From Sporosarcina luteola (GTDB lineage Bacteria > Bacillota > Bacilli > Bacillales_A > Planococcaceae): a DNA stretch of 64,000 bases. Below are positions 26,600 to 35,819 of the stretch, in pieces (position 1 is the stretch's first letter; each line of letters begins with the position of its first letter). The notes beneath the pieces were generated by a model. It saw only the letters and a program-made list of their open reading frames with translations, was not told the origin of the DNA and ran no database searches. The position numbers and the translations under genes were made by a program. The stretch spans positions 22,937 through 86,936 of the forward strand of contig NZ_JAMBOI010000011.1 of assembly GCF_023715535.1 (NCBI RefSeq), given 5' to 3'.

Positions 26600-26762
26600 G
26601 GTGCCTGTGCACCACACATTTATGACAATTCAACAAATTTTATAATAATGCAGAAAGAAGCCGATCAAACGTTAACTTGATCGGCTTCTTTAATTATTTT
26701 ATACAATTGTAGTGTATTGTCTGAATTGTACGCCGCACAGGCACCCAAACAATTCCCAAACA
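26600..26762 (+). repeat. 146-bp interspersed repeat, copy R7, with duplicated right edge
   Basis: The element proper spans 26600-26745, with the perfectly paired hairpin AGAAGCCGATCAA / TTGATCGGCTTCT. Right of it CCAAACAATT is repeated in tandem, as in R4. It lies between convergent genes. Confidence 0.93.
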
Positions 26763-26764
26763 AT

Positions 26765-28009
26765 TCACTCGCCTTTTACTTCATGGCCCAGCGCTTTCAA
26801 GTCACTGCCCGTCGGATTTTGAAATACGCTAAGTCCAAATTCCCCGGCAACGGCAAAAAGATGATCGAAAATATCAGCTTGTACAGTTTCATATACGGTC
26901 CATTTAACACTATTTGCAAAGGCGTAAATTTCAATTGGCAGTCCATGCTCCCCCGGTGCCAATTGCCGCACCATCAATGTCTTTTCCTGATGGATGCCTG
27001 GATGGCGTCGAAGGTATTCATTAATGTATGCCCGGAAGACCCCGATATTCGTCATCGCCCTTCCGTTCACATGATTATTCCGATCAATCTTGTTTGAAAC
27101 ATTGTACTCCTCAATCTCCCGTTCCCGTTCAACAATATACTCCGAGAGAAAATGAATCTGTTTATAATGCTCAATCATGTCCTCCGTGCAAAACTGGATA
27201 CTGGACATATCGATATACAACGCACGCTTGATTCGCCTGCCGCCGGATTCCTGCATTCCGCGCCAGTTAATGAAATGATCCGAAATGAGCGCATAGCTCG
27301 GAATCATCGTCACCGTCTGATCGAAGTTCCGCACCGCCACCGTATTCAAGGAAATATCGATGATATCCCCGTTTGCGCCATAATTCGGCACTTCAATCCA
27401 ATCGCCCATTCGAACCATTTCGGTTGCCGACAACTGGATTCCCGCCACTAATCCTAATAAAGAATCCTTAAAAACCAACATAAATACTGCAGAAAGAGCA
27501 CCAATCCCACTCAGCAGGATAATCGGACTTTCGCCCATCAGATTGGCAGTCACCAAAATGGCACCAACAACTACAACAGTGATTTTAGCAACTTGCACGT
27601 ATCCCTTAATCGGCTTCGTTTTTGCGATCTCGTATGTCTGATAAATGTCATTGAACACGCTTAGTAGTCGATTGATAACACTAAACGCCACAATCATAAT
27701 ATACGTCAGCGCCAACGTTTCGATCACCTTTTGATACGTCGGAAAAGTTGCAGCGAAATAATAAATGATAAGTGCAGGCACAAAATGGGATAATCTGCGA
27801 AGCACTTTCCGTTCCAACAGAATACTGCCCCACTGGATTTTATGCTTTTTCACAATATGAGCGATGAATCGGATAATCAAATGTTTCGTAATAAAATTTG
27901 CGATGATGCAAAGAAGTGTGATGACAGTAACCAGGATGACAAAGGACAGCGGGTCAACCAAGGTATCATCCACTCCGTAACCTAATAGCCGATTACGAAT
28001 AAAGTTCAT
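26765..28009 (-). CDS. Mechanosensitive ion channel, MscS family (YbdG-like)
   Basis: This 414-residue membrane protein has about five membrane segments followed by the MscS pore helix and beta domain (SGIGALSAVFMLVFKDSLLGLVAGIQLSATEMVRMGDWIEVP) at about residues 170-215. After it, NTVAVRNFDQTVTMIPSYALI and a large C-terminal domain match the YbdG group, which gates weakly under hypo-osmotic shock. The start has GGAGGAG upstream. It is monocistronic, and repeat R7 lies at its 3' end. Confidence 0.9.
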   Translation of the reverse strand: MNFIRNRLLGYGVDDTLVDPLSFVILVTVITLLCIIANFITKHLIIRFIAHIVKKHKIQWGSILLERKVLRRLSHFVPALIIYYFAATFPTYQKVIETLALTYIMIVAFSVINRLLSVFNDIYQTYEIAKTKPIKGYVQVAKITVVVVGAILVTANLMGESPIILLSGIGALSAVFMLVFKDSLLGLVAGIQLSATEMVRMGDWIEVPNYGANGDIIDISLNTVAVRNFDQTVTMIPSYALISDHFINWRGMQESGGRRIKRALYIDMSSIQFCTEDMIEHYKQIHFLSEYIVEREREIEEYNVSNKIDRNNHVNGRAMTNIGVFRAYINEYLRRHPGIHQEKTLMVRQLAPGEHGLPIEIYAFANSVKWTVYETVQADIFDHLFAVAGEFGLSVFQNPTGSDLKALGHEVKGE

Positions 28010-28152
28010 TTGTCTCCTCCACTATGCGTAGTCCTTCCCATTATACCAGAACCAAGAGGTCCCCACTTTCTTCAGCCTCCTGTGCAGGCAACGATACGAT
28101 TTAGTGGAATATGATACAATCGAGAAAATACCAAACAAATGAGGTAAATGAT

Positions 28153-28434
28153 ATGTGCCGAAACATTAAAACACTGTTTAATTTTTGCCCTCCAGCTACT
28201 ACGGATGAAATTTATTCCGCTTCGCTCCAGTATGTGCGGAAGATTTCTGGTTACAACAAGCCATCGAAGGCAAACGAGGATGCTATTAATCTTGCTGTTG
28301 AGGAAGTCGCGATTGCTACACAAAAATTACTCAACACATTGGTAACAAATGCCGAACCTCGTAATCGGGAAATTGAAGCTGAACGGGCTCGGGCCCGCAA
28401 TGCAAAAAGATTTGGATTGAAAAATCAGGAGTAG
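28153..28434 (+). CDS. DUF2277-family small protein
   Basis: This 93-residue protein starts MCRNIKTLFNFCPPAT and ends with an Arg-rich helix (RARARNAKRFG), matching the DUF2277 family of conserved, uncharacterised bacterial proteins. A Cys near residue 2 and the following RNIKTLFNF are the family signature. A 42-nt longer frame exists, but the family start and the GAGG site support MCRN. It precedes the transglutaminase-like lipoprotein by 37 nt in the same direction. Confidence 0.82.
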   Translation: MCRNIKTLFNFCPPATTDEIYSASLQYVRKISGYNKPSKANEDAINLAVEEVAIATQKLLNTLVTNAEPRNREIEAERARARNAKRFGLKNQE

Positions 28435-28471
28435 GTGCTACGGAAAATGACTAATTCCAAGGGGGAATTCT

Positions 28472-30184
28472 ATGTCTATGAAAAAAATACATATTCAAAT
28501 TGTTTTATTGCTATGCCTGCTTTTAGTAGGCGCATGCACAAATGATTCTGCTCCTATCAAAGAGTCCCAGCATAAGACAGAGCAGCCACAAGAGCAAAAA
28601 GTTGATTATCAAGCGGCAGTTGAATCAAAAAATACAGAACTTGAAATGACTCCTTTGGAATTAACATCCTACAGCGAGGAAGTCGGCGCTGCATTACTCG
28701 AACCAACCCACACAAACTTCGCGGTAAATGAAATTGTCACCGTTGAAGGAACGGTCGAAAATACGGACCAATTACAAGAAGACTATGTATGGATCAAAAT
28801 CAGATATACAGGAGAAGCGCTTTCTGCTGACTCGATGGAATACTATGCGCCAATAAAAGATGGTAAATTCAAACAGGACGTAAGGCTGTTCAATGGAGAG
28901 GGAGAATACCAAGTAACTGTGATGCTCCCAAGTACGAAACAGAAAAATTATTACTATGACCTTGCAAAATTCACTGTCTTCAACGTCAACCCTGCGATCA
29001 AGAGGGACCTTACATACACCCCCTTTGCCCAGGAAGCTGGATTGACACTTGAGGCACCGGCTAGCGGATATGTGAATGAAAACGAGATTTTCACCCTCAA
29101 AGGGGAAATCCCTTCCATCAAGGGACCAAACGAACAACTGATGCTTGAACTCAAAAAAGACGGGGAAACGTGGAAGCACATAATAACAGTTAAGAACGGC
29201 AAATTCGCGTATGATGTCCCTTTATTTTACGGAAAAGGTGTCCATCAATTAAAAGTCTACGTTCCTGACGAGGAGAGAAACAATTATTTTCAAGAGGGAA
29301 CGATTCTTTATATCGATAATGAATCCGACCTTGTCACTGAACCGATCAAGTACATGACGACATATGAGGAACGAGGCGTCAAACTCACCTATCCGACAGC
29401 CGGCGGCGAAGAAACCAATTTAACGTATCGCGTAAAAGGCAGTATCGACAAAGATGCCCCATTTGCAAAAGAGACGACACATCTATATATTACGACGAAA
29501 AAAGATGGAGACGAGGCACTATCCGTTATTCCAGTCGATAATTACAAATTCGACGATGAATTCTATTTACGCTTCGGACCGGGAACCTACGACGTAACCG
29601 TTAGTGTTCCGAAAATAAAAGAGAAAAACAGTGCTAAGTTTTATTATTATGATGTAGCCAAATTCACAGTCAAAAGTACAGCCACGGAGGACCAACGTGA
29701 TCTATTGCCATCACGGGGAGTTCAATCCGATGCCCCTGAAATCATCGCGATTGTGAAAGAGCTCATAACTGAGGATATGTCAGATCGCGAGAAAGCGAAG
29801 GCCGTCTATGAATTTACGGCTAAGTCAATTGCCTATGACGTACAAAAACAGAAAAACAGCGAGTTTGAATGGGATGATAGCGCGTTAAAAGTGCTGCAGC
29901 TTGAAAAAGGGATCTGCCAGGACTACACATATCTCGCCCTCGCCTTGCTCCGCGCGTCCGGCATGGAAGCAAGATATATAGCAGGAACGGCCGGAGCGGG
30001 CTTCAACTGGTCCCGCCACGCCTGGGTTGAAGTGAAAGTCGACGGCGAATGGCTCACAATGGACCCGACATGGGGCGCAGGCCACATTGCCAATGGTGAA
30101 TTCGTAGCGAAATACACGGAAGATTACTTCGAGCCGGATGAAGAAGCATTCAAGACACACTCCCGGCATGGCGTGCAGTATTGA
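28472..30184 (+). CDS. Lipoprotein with three Ig-like repeats and a transglutaminase-like domain
   Basis: This 570-residue surface protein has a lipoprotein signal peptide (lipobox LVGAC near residue 21). About three ~110-residue repeats follow, each with a pattern such as L-E-x-P-x-x-G/N-x-x-x-N-E-x-x-x-x-x-G-x-I/V and a KFTV closing strand, then a C-terminal transglutaminase-like protease fold. The probable triad is Cys near 482 (KGICQDYTYLALALL), His near 516 (RHAWVEV) and Asp near 531 (MDPTWG). It may crosslink or cut cell-surface proteins or peptidoglycan crossbridges; that is inference. The start has GGGGGAA upstream. Confidence 0.85.
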   Translation: MSMKKIHIQIVLLLCLLLVGACTNDSAPIKESQHKTEQPQEQKVDYQAAVESKNTELEMTPLELTSYSEEVGAALLEPTHTNFAVNEIVTVEGTVENTDQLQEDYVWIKIRYTGEALSADSMEYYAPIKDGKFKQDVRLFNGEGEYQVTVMLPSTKQKNYYYDLAKFTVFNVNPAIKRDLTYTPFAQEAGLTLEAPASGYVNENEIFTLKGEIPSIKGPNEQLMLELKKDGETWKHIITVKNGKFAYDVPLFYGKGVHQLKVYVPDEERNNYFQEGTILYIDNESDLVTEPIKYMTTYEERGVKLTYPTAGGEETNLTYRVKGSIDKDAPFAKETTHLYITTKKDGDEALSVIPVDNYKFDDEFYLRFGPGTYDVTVSVPKIKEKNSAKFYYYDVAKFTVKSTATEDQRDLLPSRGVQSDAPEIIAIVKELITEDMSDREKAKAVYEFTAKSIAYDVQKQKNSEFEWDDSALKVLQLEKGICQDYTYLALALLRASGMEARYIAGTAGAGFNWSRHAWVEVKVDGEWLTMDPTWGAGHIANGEFVAKYTEDYFEPDEEAFKTHSRHGVQY

Positions 30185-30363
30185 TCAGCCCTCGTCGTGA
30201 ATGGACCTTGGACTCGAAAGAATGGACCCTTGCTAAAAATGAATGGACCCTGGAACATGAAACAGCGAAAAATCCCCTTCCACTTCTATTAAAAGAAGCG
30301 GAAGGGGATTTTTTATTGGCGTTCAGCCTGTGTATTGAATCAGTTGAGCGACCACTAATGTGA
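30181..30363 (+). other. Short frame with heptapeptide repeat EWTLxxK
   Basis: The sequence carries three 21-nt tandem units that begin GAATGGACC (30199-30260 approximately), giving EWTLDSK, EWTLAKN and EWTLEHE in one frame and a KVHSFES/RVHSFLA-type repeat on the other strand. A TTG start overlaps the previous stop, but the frame then runs into the terminator hairpin. I think it is a non-coding or relic repeat rather than a gene, though the open frame is notable. Confidence 0.35.
30268..30316. terminator. Bidirectional intrinsic terminator
   Basis: AATCCCCTTCC pairs with GGAAGGGGATT, with an inner CTTCT/AGAAG helix, an A-run on the left and TTTTTT on the right. It serves the lipoprotein gene (plus strand) and the YfcC gene (minus strand). 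Confidence 0.9.
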
Positions 30364-31735
30364 CAATCCCAATTGCTGAAAACACAAGGAATAGAGGCAT
30401 ATAGAAACGAATCCATTTTTGCCAAGATACACCGGCGATAACGAGTGCAGCCATAAAGTAACCAGATGTCGGGAATAGAATATGGGCAAAGCCGTCTCCG
30501 AACTGGAACGCAAGTACAGCTGTCTGTCTTGTTACGCCGAGCAGGTCTGAAAGTGGCCCCATGATCGGCATCGTGACTAAGGCCTGTCCACTTCCGGACG
30601 GGATAATAAAGTTAATGGCCAACTGGACCAGATACATCCCTACTGCACCGAGAACAGATGGCATCTCACCGACCATTGAACCGAGGCTGTAAACGATCGT
30701 ATCCATAATTTGTCCGTCTTCAAGCACAACAGCGACAGATCGGGCAAGCCCAATAATAATGGCTCCCATAAGCACATCTCGGAATCCTTCCGTGAAAGCG
30801 TTTGAAATCTGGGTAGCGTTCAGTCCGGCAATCACGCCAACAACAATCCCCATAAAGATGAATAATCCTGCCATCTCAACCATGAACCAACCGTGCTGAA
30901 GCACACCATACACTAAGAAGCCAAGGAAGAGGAGTGCAGCAACTGAAGCATATTGCTGTCTTTTGTTCATGCTTTTCGCTTCAATTTTATCTCTCTGCTT
31001 GTAAAGTTGCCTTTTTTCTTGGTCATCTTCATACACGTAACTGTGTAAAGGATTCTGCTGAACCTTTTTTGCATAGCGCATGATGAAGAAGATTCCCACC
31101 GATACACAAACAATAAATAGAGCTAAACGAAGCGGCAATCCTGAAAACACCGGGATACCGACAATCTTTTGCGATAATCCTACGTTAATCGGGTTTAAAA
31201 CCCCAGTAGTAAACCCGACGACCGTACCGACAAGAGCAATCGATGCAGCCACTATGGAATCATACCCCAAAGCGATGATTAACGGCATGATCACAGGGAT
31301 ATAAACGAGCGATAGCTCAGGGGTTCCAATTAATGTTGCCCCAATCGCAAACACTGTTGTTAAAATCGGTATGAGCAAAATACTGTTTTTCGCAAAACGG
31401 TTTGCCATCCTGTCCACGACCACTTCAATGATTCCAGTCGTCTTCAGCACCGCGAACATACCACCGATAATAAACGTGAAAAAGACAATTTCACCCGCAT
31501 CAATCAGTCCCCGCGGAATAACAGTAAGGAAATCAGCTATGCCAATTGGTGCAGCGTCGACTTCTGTAAATGAGTTCGGGTCAATCGATGTTCTTCCGTC
31601 AGGACCTGGCACACGGTCAAACTGACCTGCAGGAATAAAGTACGTCGAAATGGCTGCAAGCGCACTGAATGTAAAAAGAATGACATAAATATGGGGAAGT
31701 TGAAACTTCTTTTTATTACCCTTTTCCTTTGTCAT
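30323..31735 (-). CDS. YfcC-family membrane permease
   Basis: This 470-residue membrane protein with about twelve hydrophobic segments belongs to the YfcC/ArcD-like family (ion transporter superfamily), which includes basic-amino-acid and C4-dicarboxylate carriers. Typical segments are STYFIPAGQFDRV near residue 30, GGMFAVLKTTG, and the paired re-entrant loops LNPINVGLSQ and NFIIPSGSGQALVTMP. The start is the ATG giving MTKEKGN with GGAGG upstream; a longer frame adds 26 unsupported residues. The substrate cannot be read. Upstream is a 260-nt AT-rich leader with a possible operator. Confidence 0.83.
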   Translation of the reverse strand: MTKEKGNKKKFQLPHIYVILFTFSALAAISTYFIPAGQFDRVPGPDGRTSIDPNSFTEVDAAPIGIADFLTVIPRGLIDAGEIVFFTFIIGGMFAVLKTTGIIEVVVDRMANRFAKNSILLIPILTTVFAIGATLIGTPELSLVYIPVIMPLIIALGYDSIVAASIALVGTVVGFTTGVLNPINVGLSQKIVGIPVFSGLPLRLALFIVCVSVGIFFIMRYAKKVQQNPLHSYVYEDDQEKRQLYKQRDKIEAKSMNKRQQYASVAALLFLGFLVYGVLQHGWFMVEMAGLFIFMGIVVGVIAGLNATQISNAFTEGFRDVLMGAIIIGLARSVAVVLEDGQIMDTIVYSLGSMVGEMPSVLGAVGMYLVQLAINFIIPSGSGQALVTMPIMGPLSDLLGVTRQTAVLAFQFGDGFAHILFPTSGYFMAALVIAGVSWQKWIRFYMPLFLVFSAIGIVTLVVAQLIQYTG

Positions 31736-31993
31736 ATTGAAACCTCCAAACTTAGTTTGTGTTTTACAGACTACTAATGAATCTACTAGTATCCCGTAGT
31801 TTTGTTGTTTCATGTATCTCAGCCTTATTATACAAGCTCCTTACGTAAGAGTCGTTAGACCTTGTAGCCAATAAAATACAATTACATTGTTGAAGTAACA
31901 CAACAGAAATTTCCGATTTGTCAACACTGCACAAATGCTTGTGCATGAATTACGCAAAATTACGTTAATTTATGTAAAATACATACTTGAGAA
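31736..31993 (-). promoter_or_regulatory. Upstream region of the YfcC gene with a dyad
   Basis: This non-coding AT-rich stretch contains the imperfect palindrome TTACGTTAATTTATGTAA (31960-31977, 14 of 18 positions symmetric). It may be an operator; ArgR/AhrC boxes have a similar look, but the match is too loose to claim. Confidence 0.35.
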
Positions 31994-32043
31994 TAAAAAA
32001 AGAAGCTCCTCAAAAGTCAATATGACTAAAGAGAAGCTTCTTC
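31994..32043 (-). terminator. Intrinsic terminator of the nup-type operon
   Basis: On the minus strand GAAGCTTCTC ... GAGGAGCTTC with an inner AGTCA/TGACT helix is followed by TTTTTTT, about 30 nt after the last permease gene. Confidence 0.9.
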
Positions 32044-32073
32044 ATATTTGATAAAGCTAATTTGGAAAGTGGA

Positions 32074-33033
32074 TTATCTCTTCCCTTTATCATAAATTTC
32101 GCCCAACGCTCTTGGAGCTCGATTTGATTTAGAGAAAAAGATCAATAACAATAACGTTACTACATACGGTAAAATCATGAATAAATCTGTGAAGCTACTT
32201 GGTAATGCCATCGACTGAGCAATAAACATGCCACCCGATTTAGCAAAGCCAAATAACAGACAGGCTCCTAAAGTAGGGAGAATCCTCCAGTTGCCAAAGA
32301 TTAAAGCTGCAATCGCCAAGAATCCATATCCCATATAAATACCTGAAGAAAATTGGGCTGAAATGGAATAGGCAAAACACATGCCGGCTAGACCTGATAA
32401 CAGTCCTGATATAAGGACCGCAGAAAACCGTATTTTCGATACACTTACACCTGCTGCATCAACGGATTGAGGATTTTCCCCACTCGCTCGTAGACGCAAT
32501 CCAAACTTTGTTTTATATAATACATACCAAGCAAAAATGGCAATCACAATGATGATTACTTGGAACGGATACACATTCGTAAATACCGCACCAATCACAG
32601 GTATATTGGCTAAACCGTCAATCGTAAATCGCTCCGATACACCTAATCGGAACTTGTCCGAAGCCGCTCCGAATACGAGGGCATTGATCTGTGTTGTTAA
32701 GAATGTCGTTAGCGCTAACGCCAAAATATTAATGACGACACCGCTGATGACTTGATTTGCCTTAAATTTAATACTTAGTACAGCATGAATAATGGAAAAG
32801 CCCATTCCGCCAATCATCGCAAACAGTAACGCCACGTAGAACATATCCTCAATAGCTGCTCCTGAAGCATTTGCGATCAAAACAGCTGACATGGCTCCGA
32901 TGAATGCACCGAACCCTTGAAAACCTTCAAGCGCTAAGTTGGTAATTCCGCTTTTCTCACTATAAATACCGCCTATTGCCATGATAAAAAGTGGCAGAGC
33001 AAAGGATAATCCATCAATAATAATCGTATCCAT
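32074..33033 (-). CDS. nupQ: Nucleoside ABC transporter permease NupQ type
   Basis: This 319-residue membrane permease of the BPD_transp_2 family (about eight to nine helices) corresponds to YufQ/NupQ in Bacillus. Landmarks include GGIYSEKSGITNLALEGFQGFGAF near the N-terminus, KFKANQVISGVVINILAL and LRASGENPQSVDAAGVSVSKIR. It directly follows the NupP-type gene with no gap and ends the operon. Together with NupN, NupO and NupP it forms a guanosine/purine nucleoside importer; the riboswitch upstream fits that role. Confidence 0.88.
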   Translation of the reverse strand: MDTIIIDGLSFALPLFIMAIGGIYSEKSGITNLALEGFQGFGAFIGAMSAVLIANASGAAIEDMFYVALLFAMIGGMGFSIIHAVLSIKFKANQVISGVVINILALALTTFLTTQINALVFGAASDKFRLGVSERFTIDGLANIPVIGAVFTNVYPFQVIIIVIAIFAWYVLYKTKFGLRLRASGENPQSVDAAGVSVSKIRFSAVLISGLLSGLAGMCFAYSISAQFSSGIYMGYGFLAIAALIFGNWRILPTLGACLLFGFAKSGGMFIAQSMALPSSFTDLFMILPYVVTLLLLIFFSKSNRAPRALGEIYDKGKR

Positions 33034-34185
33034 TTATGATTCACTGTCCTTTCGATCCACTTCTTTATCCTTCAAGCGGCTGACTTTATATTTCACGTAC
33101 GCACTACATGCACTAAACAATAAGATTAACCCGATGATCACAGAAGCAATTTCTTGTCTGATGCCAGCCTGTGAACTCATATACGTGCTTCCTTGGTCAA
33201 TAATTGATATTAAGAAGGATGAAAAAATAATCCCGACTGGATGAGCGTTTCCTAATAGTGCCACCGCAATGGAGTCAAAACCGATATTTGTTAACACTTT
33301 TGGCTGTATGGAACCAAAATAGCCTAAATAATACGTCACACCTGCAAGACCAGCCAATCCGCCTGAAATGACCATGGCTAAGACCGTATTGCTTCCGACC
33401 TTTATTCCTGTATACTTCGCCGCATTCCGGTTGGATCCTACTGCTTTAATTTCAAAACCAACGACTGTTTTATCCATCAGAAACTTGATGAAAACCGCGA
33501 TTGCGATGGCCAAAATAAAGCCCAATGGAATATTCATTTTCATGTTTGCGATTTCAACATTAACTAACGTCAATCGCGCTGCTTCCGTAATATATTTAGA
33601 CTGTCTTGAAATCGGGTCAATATAATACATATGAATAAAGAAGCTGATAACGTATTGGGAAATGTAATTCAGCATAATCGTAGTTACGACTTCATGGATG
33701 TTGAATTTATATTTTAGCCACCCGACTAATCCGCCCATCAAGCCGCCGGCAACCATTCCGACAAGTAATACAAGCGGTTTTGCAATAAAAGCATCTAACC
33801 CACTGTAACCAACAATAATGGTCGCTAAAAACCCGGAGGCGAGCATTTGACCGGAAACCCCAATGTTGAATAGTCCTGCTCTAAGGGCAACGGCCACCGC
33901 TAGACTGGCAAATACCATTGGCGTCATGGCGTTCAGCAATTGCAAAAAGTCGGTCAGCATGCTCTTGTAGCCGGCGTACGTTGGCTTCGGCAAGATTCCC
34001 GCTCCTTGGAACAAGTTGTAAAATGCTTGGAACGGATTTTTGCCGAGCAAAAGGATGATAATCGCCGCAGCTATGAAACTGACTAGTATAGAGGCAACCG
34101 GAATGCTGATTGGTTGCCATTTTTCATTTCTTAGTGGCCAAATCAGACGATAACGTAGACTTGTTTTCTTTTTATCCTTACTCAT
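33034..34185 (-). CDS. nupP: Nucleoside ABC transporter permease NupP type
   Basis: This 383-residue membrane permease of the same family as its neighbour has an extra N-terminal region. Segments LFNIGVSGQMLASGFLATIIVGY, YKFNIHEVVTTIMLNYIS and IKAVGSNRNAAKYTGIKV are typical of YufP/NupP. It forms the transmembrane pair with the next gene product. It overlaps the ATPase gene by 8 nt and its stop abuts the NupQ start. Confidence 0.88.
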   Translation of the reverse strand: MSKDKKKTSLRYRLIWPLRNEKWQPISIPVASILVSFIAAAIIILLLGKNPFQAFYNLFQGAGILPKPTYAGYKSMLTDFLQLLNAMTPMVFASLAVAVALRAGLFNIGVSGQMLASGFLATIIVGYSGLDAFIAKPLVLLVGMVAGGLMGGLVGWLKYKFNIHEVVTTIMLNYISQYVISFFIHMYYIDPISRQSKYITEAARLTLVNVEIANMKMNIPLGFILAIAIAVFIKFLMDKTVVGFEIKAVGSNRNAAKYTGIKVGSNTVLAMVISGGLAGLAGVTYYLGYFGSIQPKVLTNIGFDSIAVALLGNAHPVGIIFSSFLISIIDQGSTYMSSQAGIRQEIASVIIGLILLFSACSAYVKYKVSRLKDKEVDRKDSES

Positions 34186-35713
34186 GCTTTGCCCCCATCA
34201 TATATTCGCCGACTTCATTCGTCGTTAATGATTCACTGCTTGCGATCTTTTGAAATTGGCCATTATAGATAACACCGATTGTATCCGCTACATTCATAAT
34301 TTCGTCCAGCTCTAACGAAACAAGTAAGATCGCTTTTCCTTGATCGCGTTGTTCGATGATCATCTTATGAATGTTTTCGATTGCACCAATATCTACTCCC
34401 CGTGTTGGCTGAACGAAAATCATTAGCGGCGATTGCAATTCGATCTCACGGGCAATTATTGCTTTTTGCTGGTTGCCGCCACTCATCGAACGAACTTGCG
34501 TCTTAATCCCTTGTCCACTTCGAATATCATATTTATCAATCAACTGACTGCCAAATTGGTCGAATTCCTGTTTATTCAGAATTCCTTTATTCGAAAACGG
34601 CTCTTTGTAATACTGCTTTGAAGCTAAATTCGTCGCTACATCAAAATCCAAAAACAGTCCAAATCGTTGACGATCTTCAGGTACATACGAGATTCCGGAT
34701 TCAGTTCTGTTTCGTATACTGTCATTCGTAATGTCCTGTCCATTGAGGAAGATATTTCCGCCGCTCGCCTTTACTAAACCGGCAATGGCATCCGCTATTT
34801 CAACTTGGCCATTATCTGCGACCCCTGCAATCGCGAATATTTCGCCACTGCGTATCGTAAAGGAAACGTCTTTGACTACTTCAAATCCGTCCTCATTTTT
34901 CACGGTTAACTGTTCTACTTTCAATACTTCTTCTTTAAATTGAGCAGGTGCTTTTTCAGATTCAAAGCTTACTTCCCTACCGATCATTAATTGAGCCATA
35001 AGATTCGTCGATGTTGTCTTCACATCCAACACATCAATCAATTTACCTTTGTTCAATACGGCACATCGGTCGGCCACTTTCTTAATCTCTTCTAACTTAT
35101 GTGTGATGAGGATGATTGTTTTTCCACTGTTTCGGAGACCTTCGATAATACCGAGGAGAAAATCAATTTCTTGTGGCGTTAGGACTGCCGTTGGTTCATC
35201 AAAAATAAGGATTTCAGCTTCACGGTAAAGTACTTTTAAAATTTCAACACGTTGTTGCATGGATACTGTTAGATCGGCGATTCTTTTCGTAGGATCCACT
35301 TCTAAACCAAAGTTCTTGGACAGTTCTTCAATTTTACGATTGGCATTTCGAATACCGACATATGGAAAGAGACCGGCAAATTTGCTGATGGGCTCAACCC
35401 CTAAAATGATATTCTCTGTAATCGTATAATCCTCCACTAGCTTAAAATGCTGATGGACCATTCCGATGTTAAGGTTAGCCGCATGGTTCGGCGAACTGAT
35501 TTGTACCTTCTCTCCCCGAATATAGATTTCTCCTTCATCGGGTTCGTACATCCCGCACAGAATACTCATCAATGTTGATTTTCCTGCTCCATTTTCACCA
35601 AGCAAGGCAAAAATTTCACCTTTCTTAATGCCAATGGATACGTCATCATTTGCTACGATTCCAGGGAAACGTTTCGTAATATGTTTCATTTCAACGATAT
35701 AATCAGACATCAT
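34178..35713 (-). CDS. nupO: Nucleoside ABC transporter ATP-binding protein NupO type
   Basis: This 511-residue ATPase has two fused ABC domains: first Walker A GENGAGKST near residue 40 with signature LTVSMQQRVEIL, second domain with a degenerate Walker A region (GVADNGQVEIADA) and signature SMSGGNQQKAI. This asymmetry is usual for sugar and nucleoside importers of the RbsA/YufO type. Two adjacent ATG codons follow GGAGGAG; either could start the protein. It lies 106 nt after the binding-protein gene. Confidence 0.9.
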   Translation of the reverse strand: MMSDYIVEMKHITKRFPGIVANDDVSIGIKKGEIFALLGENGAGKSTLMSILCGMYEPDEGEIYIRGEKVQISSPNHAANLNIGMVHQHFKLVEDYTITENIILGVEPISKFAGLFPYVGIRNANRKIEELSKNFGLEVDPTKRIADLTVSMQQRVEILKVLYREAEILIFDEPTAVLTPQEIDFLLGIIEGLRNSGKTIILITHKLEEIKKVADRCAVLNKGKLIDVLDVKTTSTNLMAQLMIGREVSFESEKAPAQFKEEVLKVEQLTVKNEDGFEVVKDVSFTIRSGEIFAIAGVADNGQVEIADAIAGLVKASGGNIFLNGQDITNDSIRNRTESGISYVPEDRQRFGLFLDFDVATNLASKQYYKEPFSNKGILNKQEFDQFGSQLIDKYDIRSGQGIKTQVRSMSGGNQQKAIIAREIELQSPLMIFVQPTRGVDIGAIENIHKMIIEQRDQGKAILLVSLELDEIMNVADTIGVIYNGQFQKIASSESLTTNEVGEYMMGAKHE

Positions 35714-35819
35714 TCATTCTCCTCCCTCGGAAATCGGAAAAATAATAGAAGTTCATCATTCCCTAAACATTTAGTAGGGAACTGATAAACTTCTATTGTC
35801 ATTGTGTCTTTACTTACTT

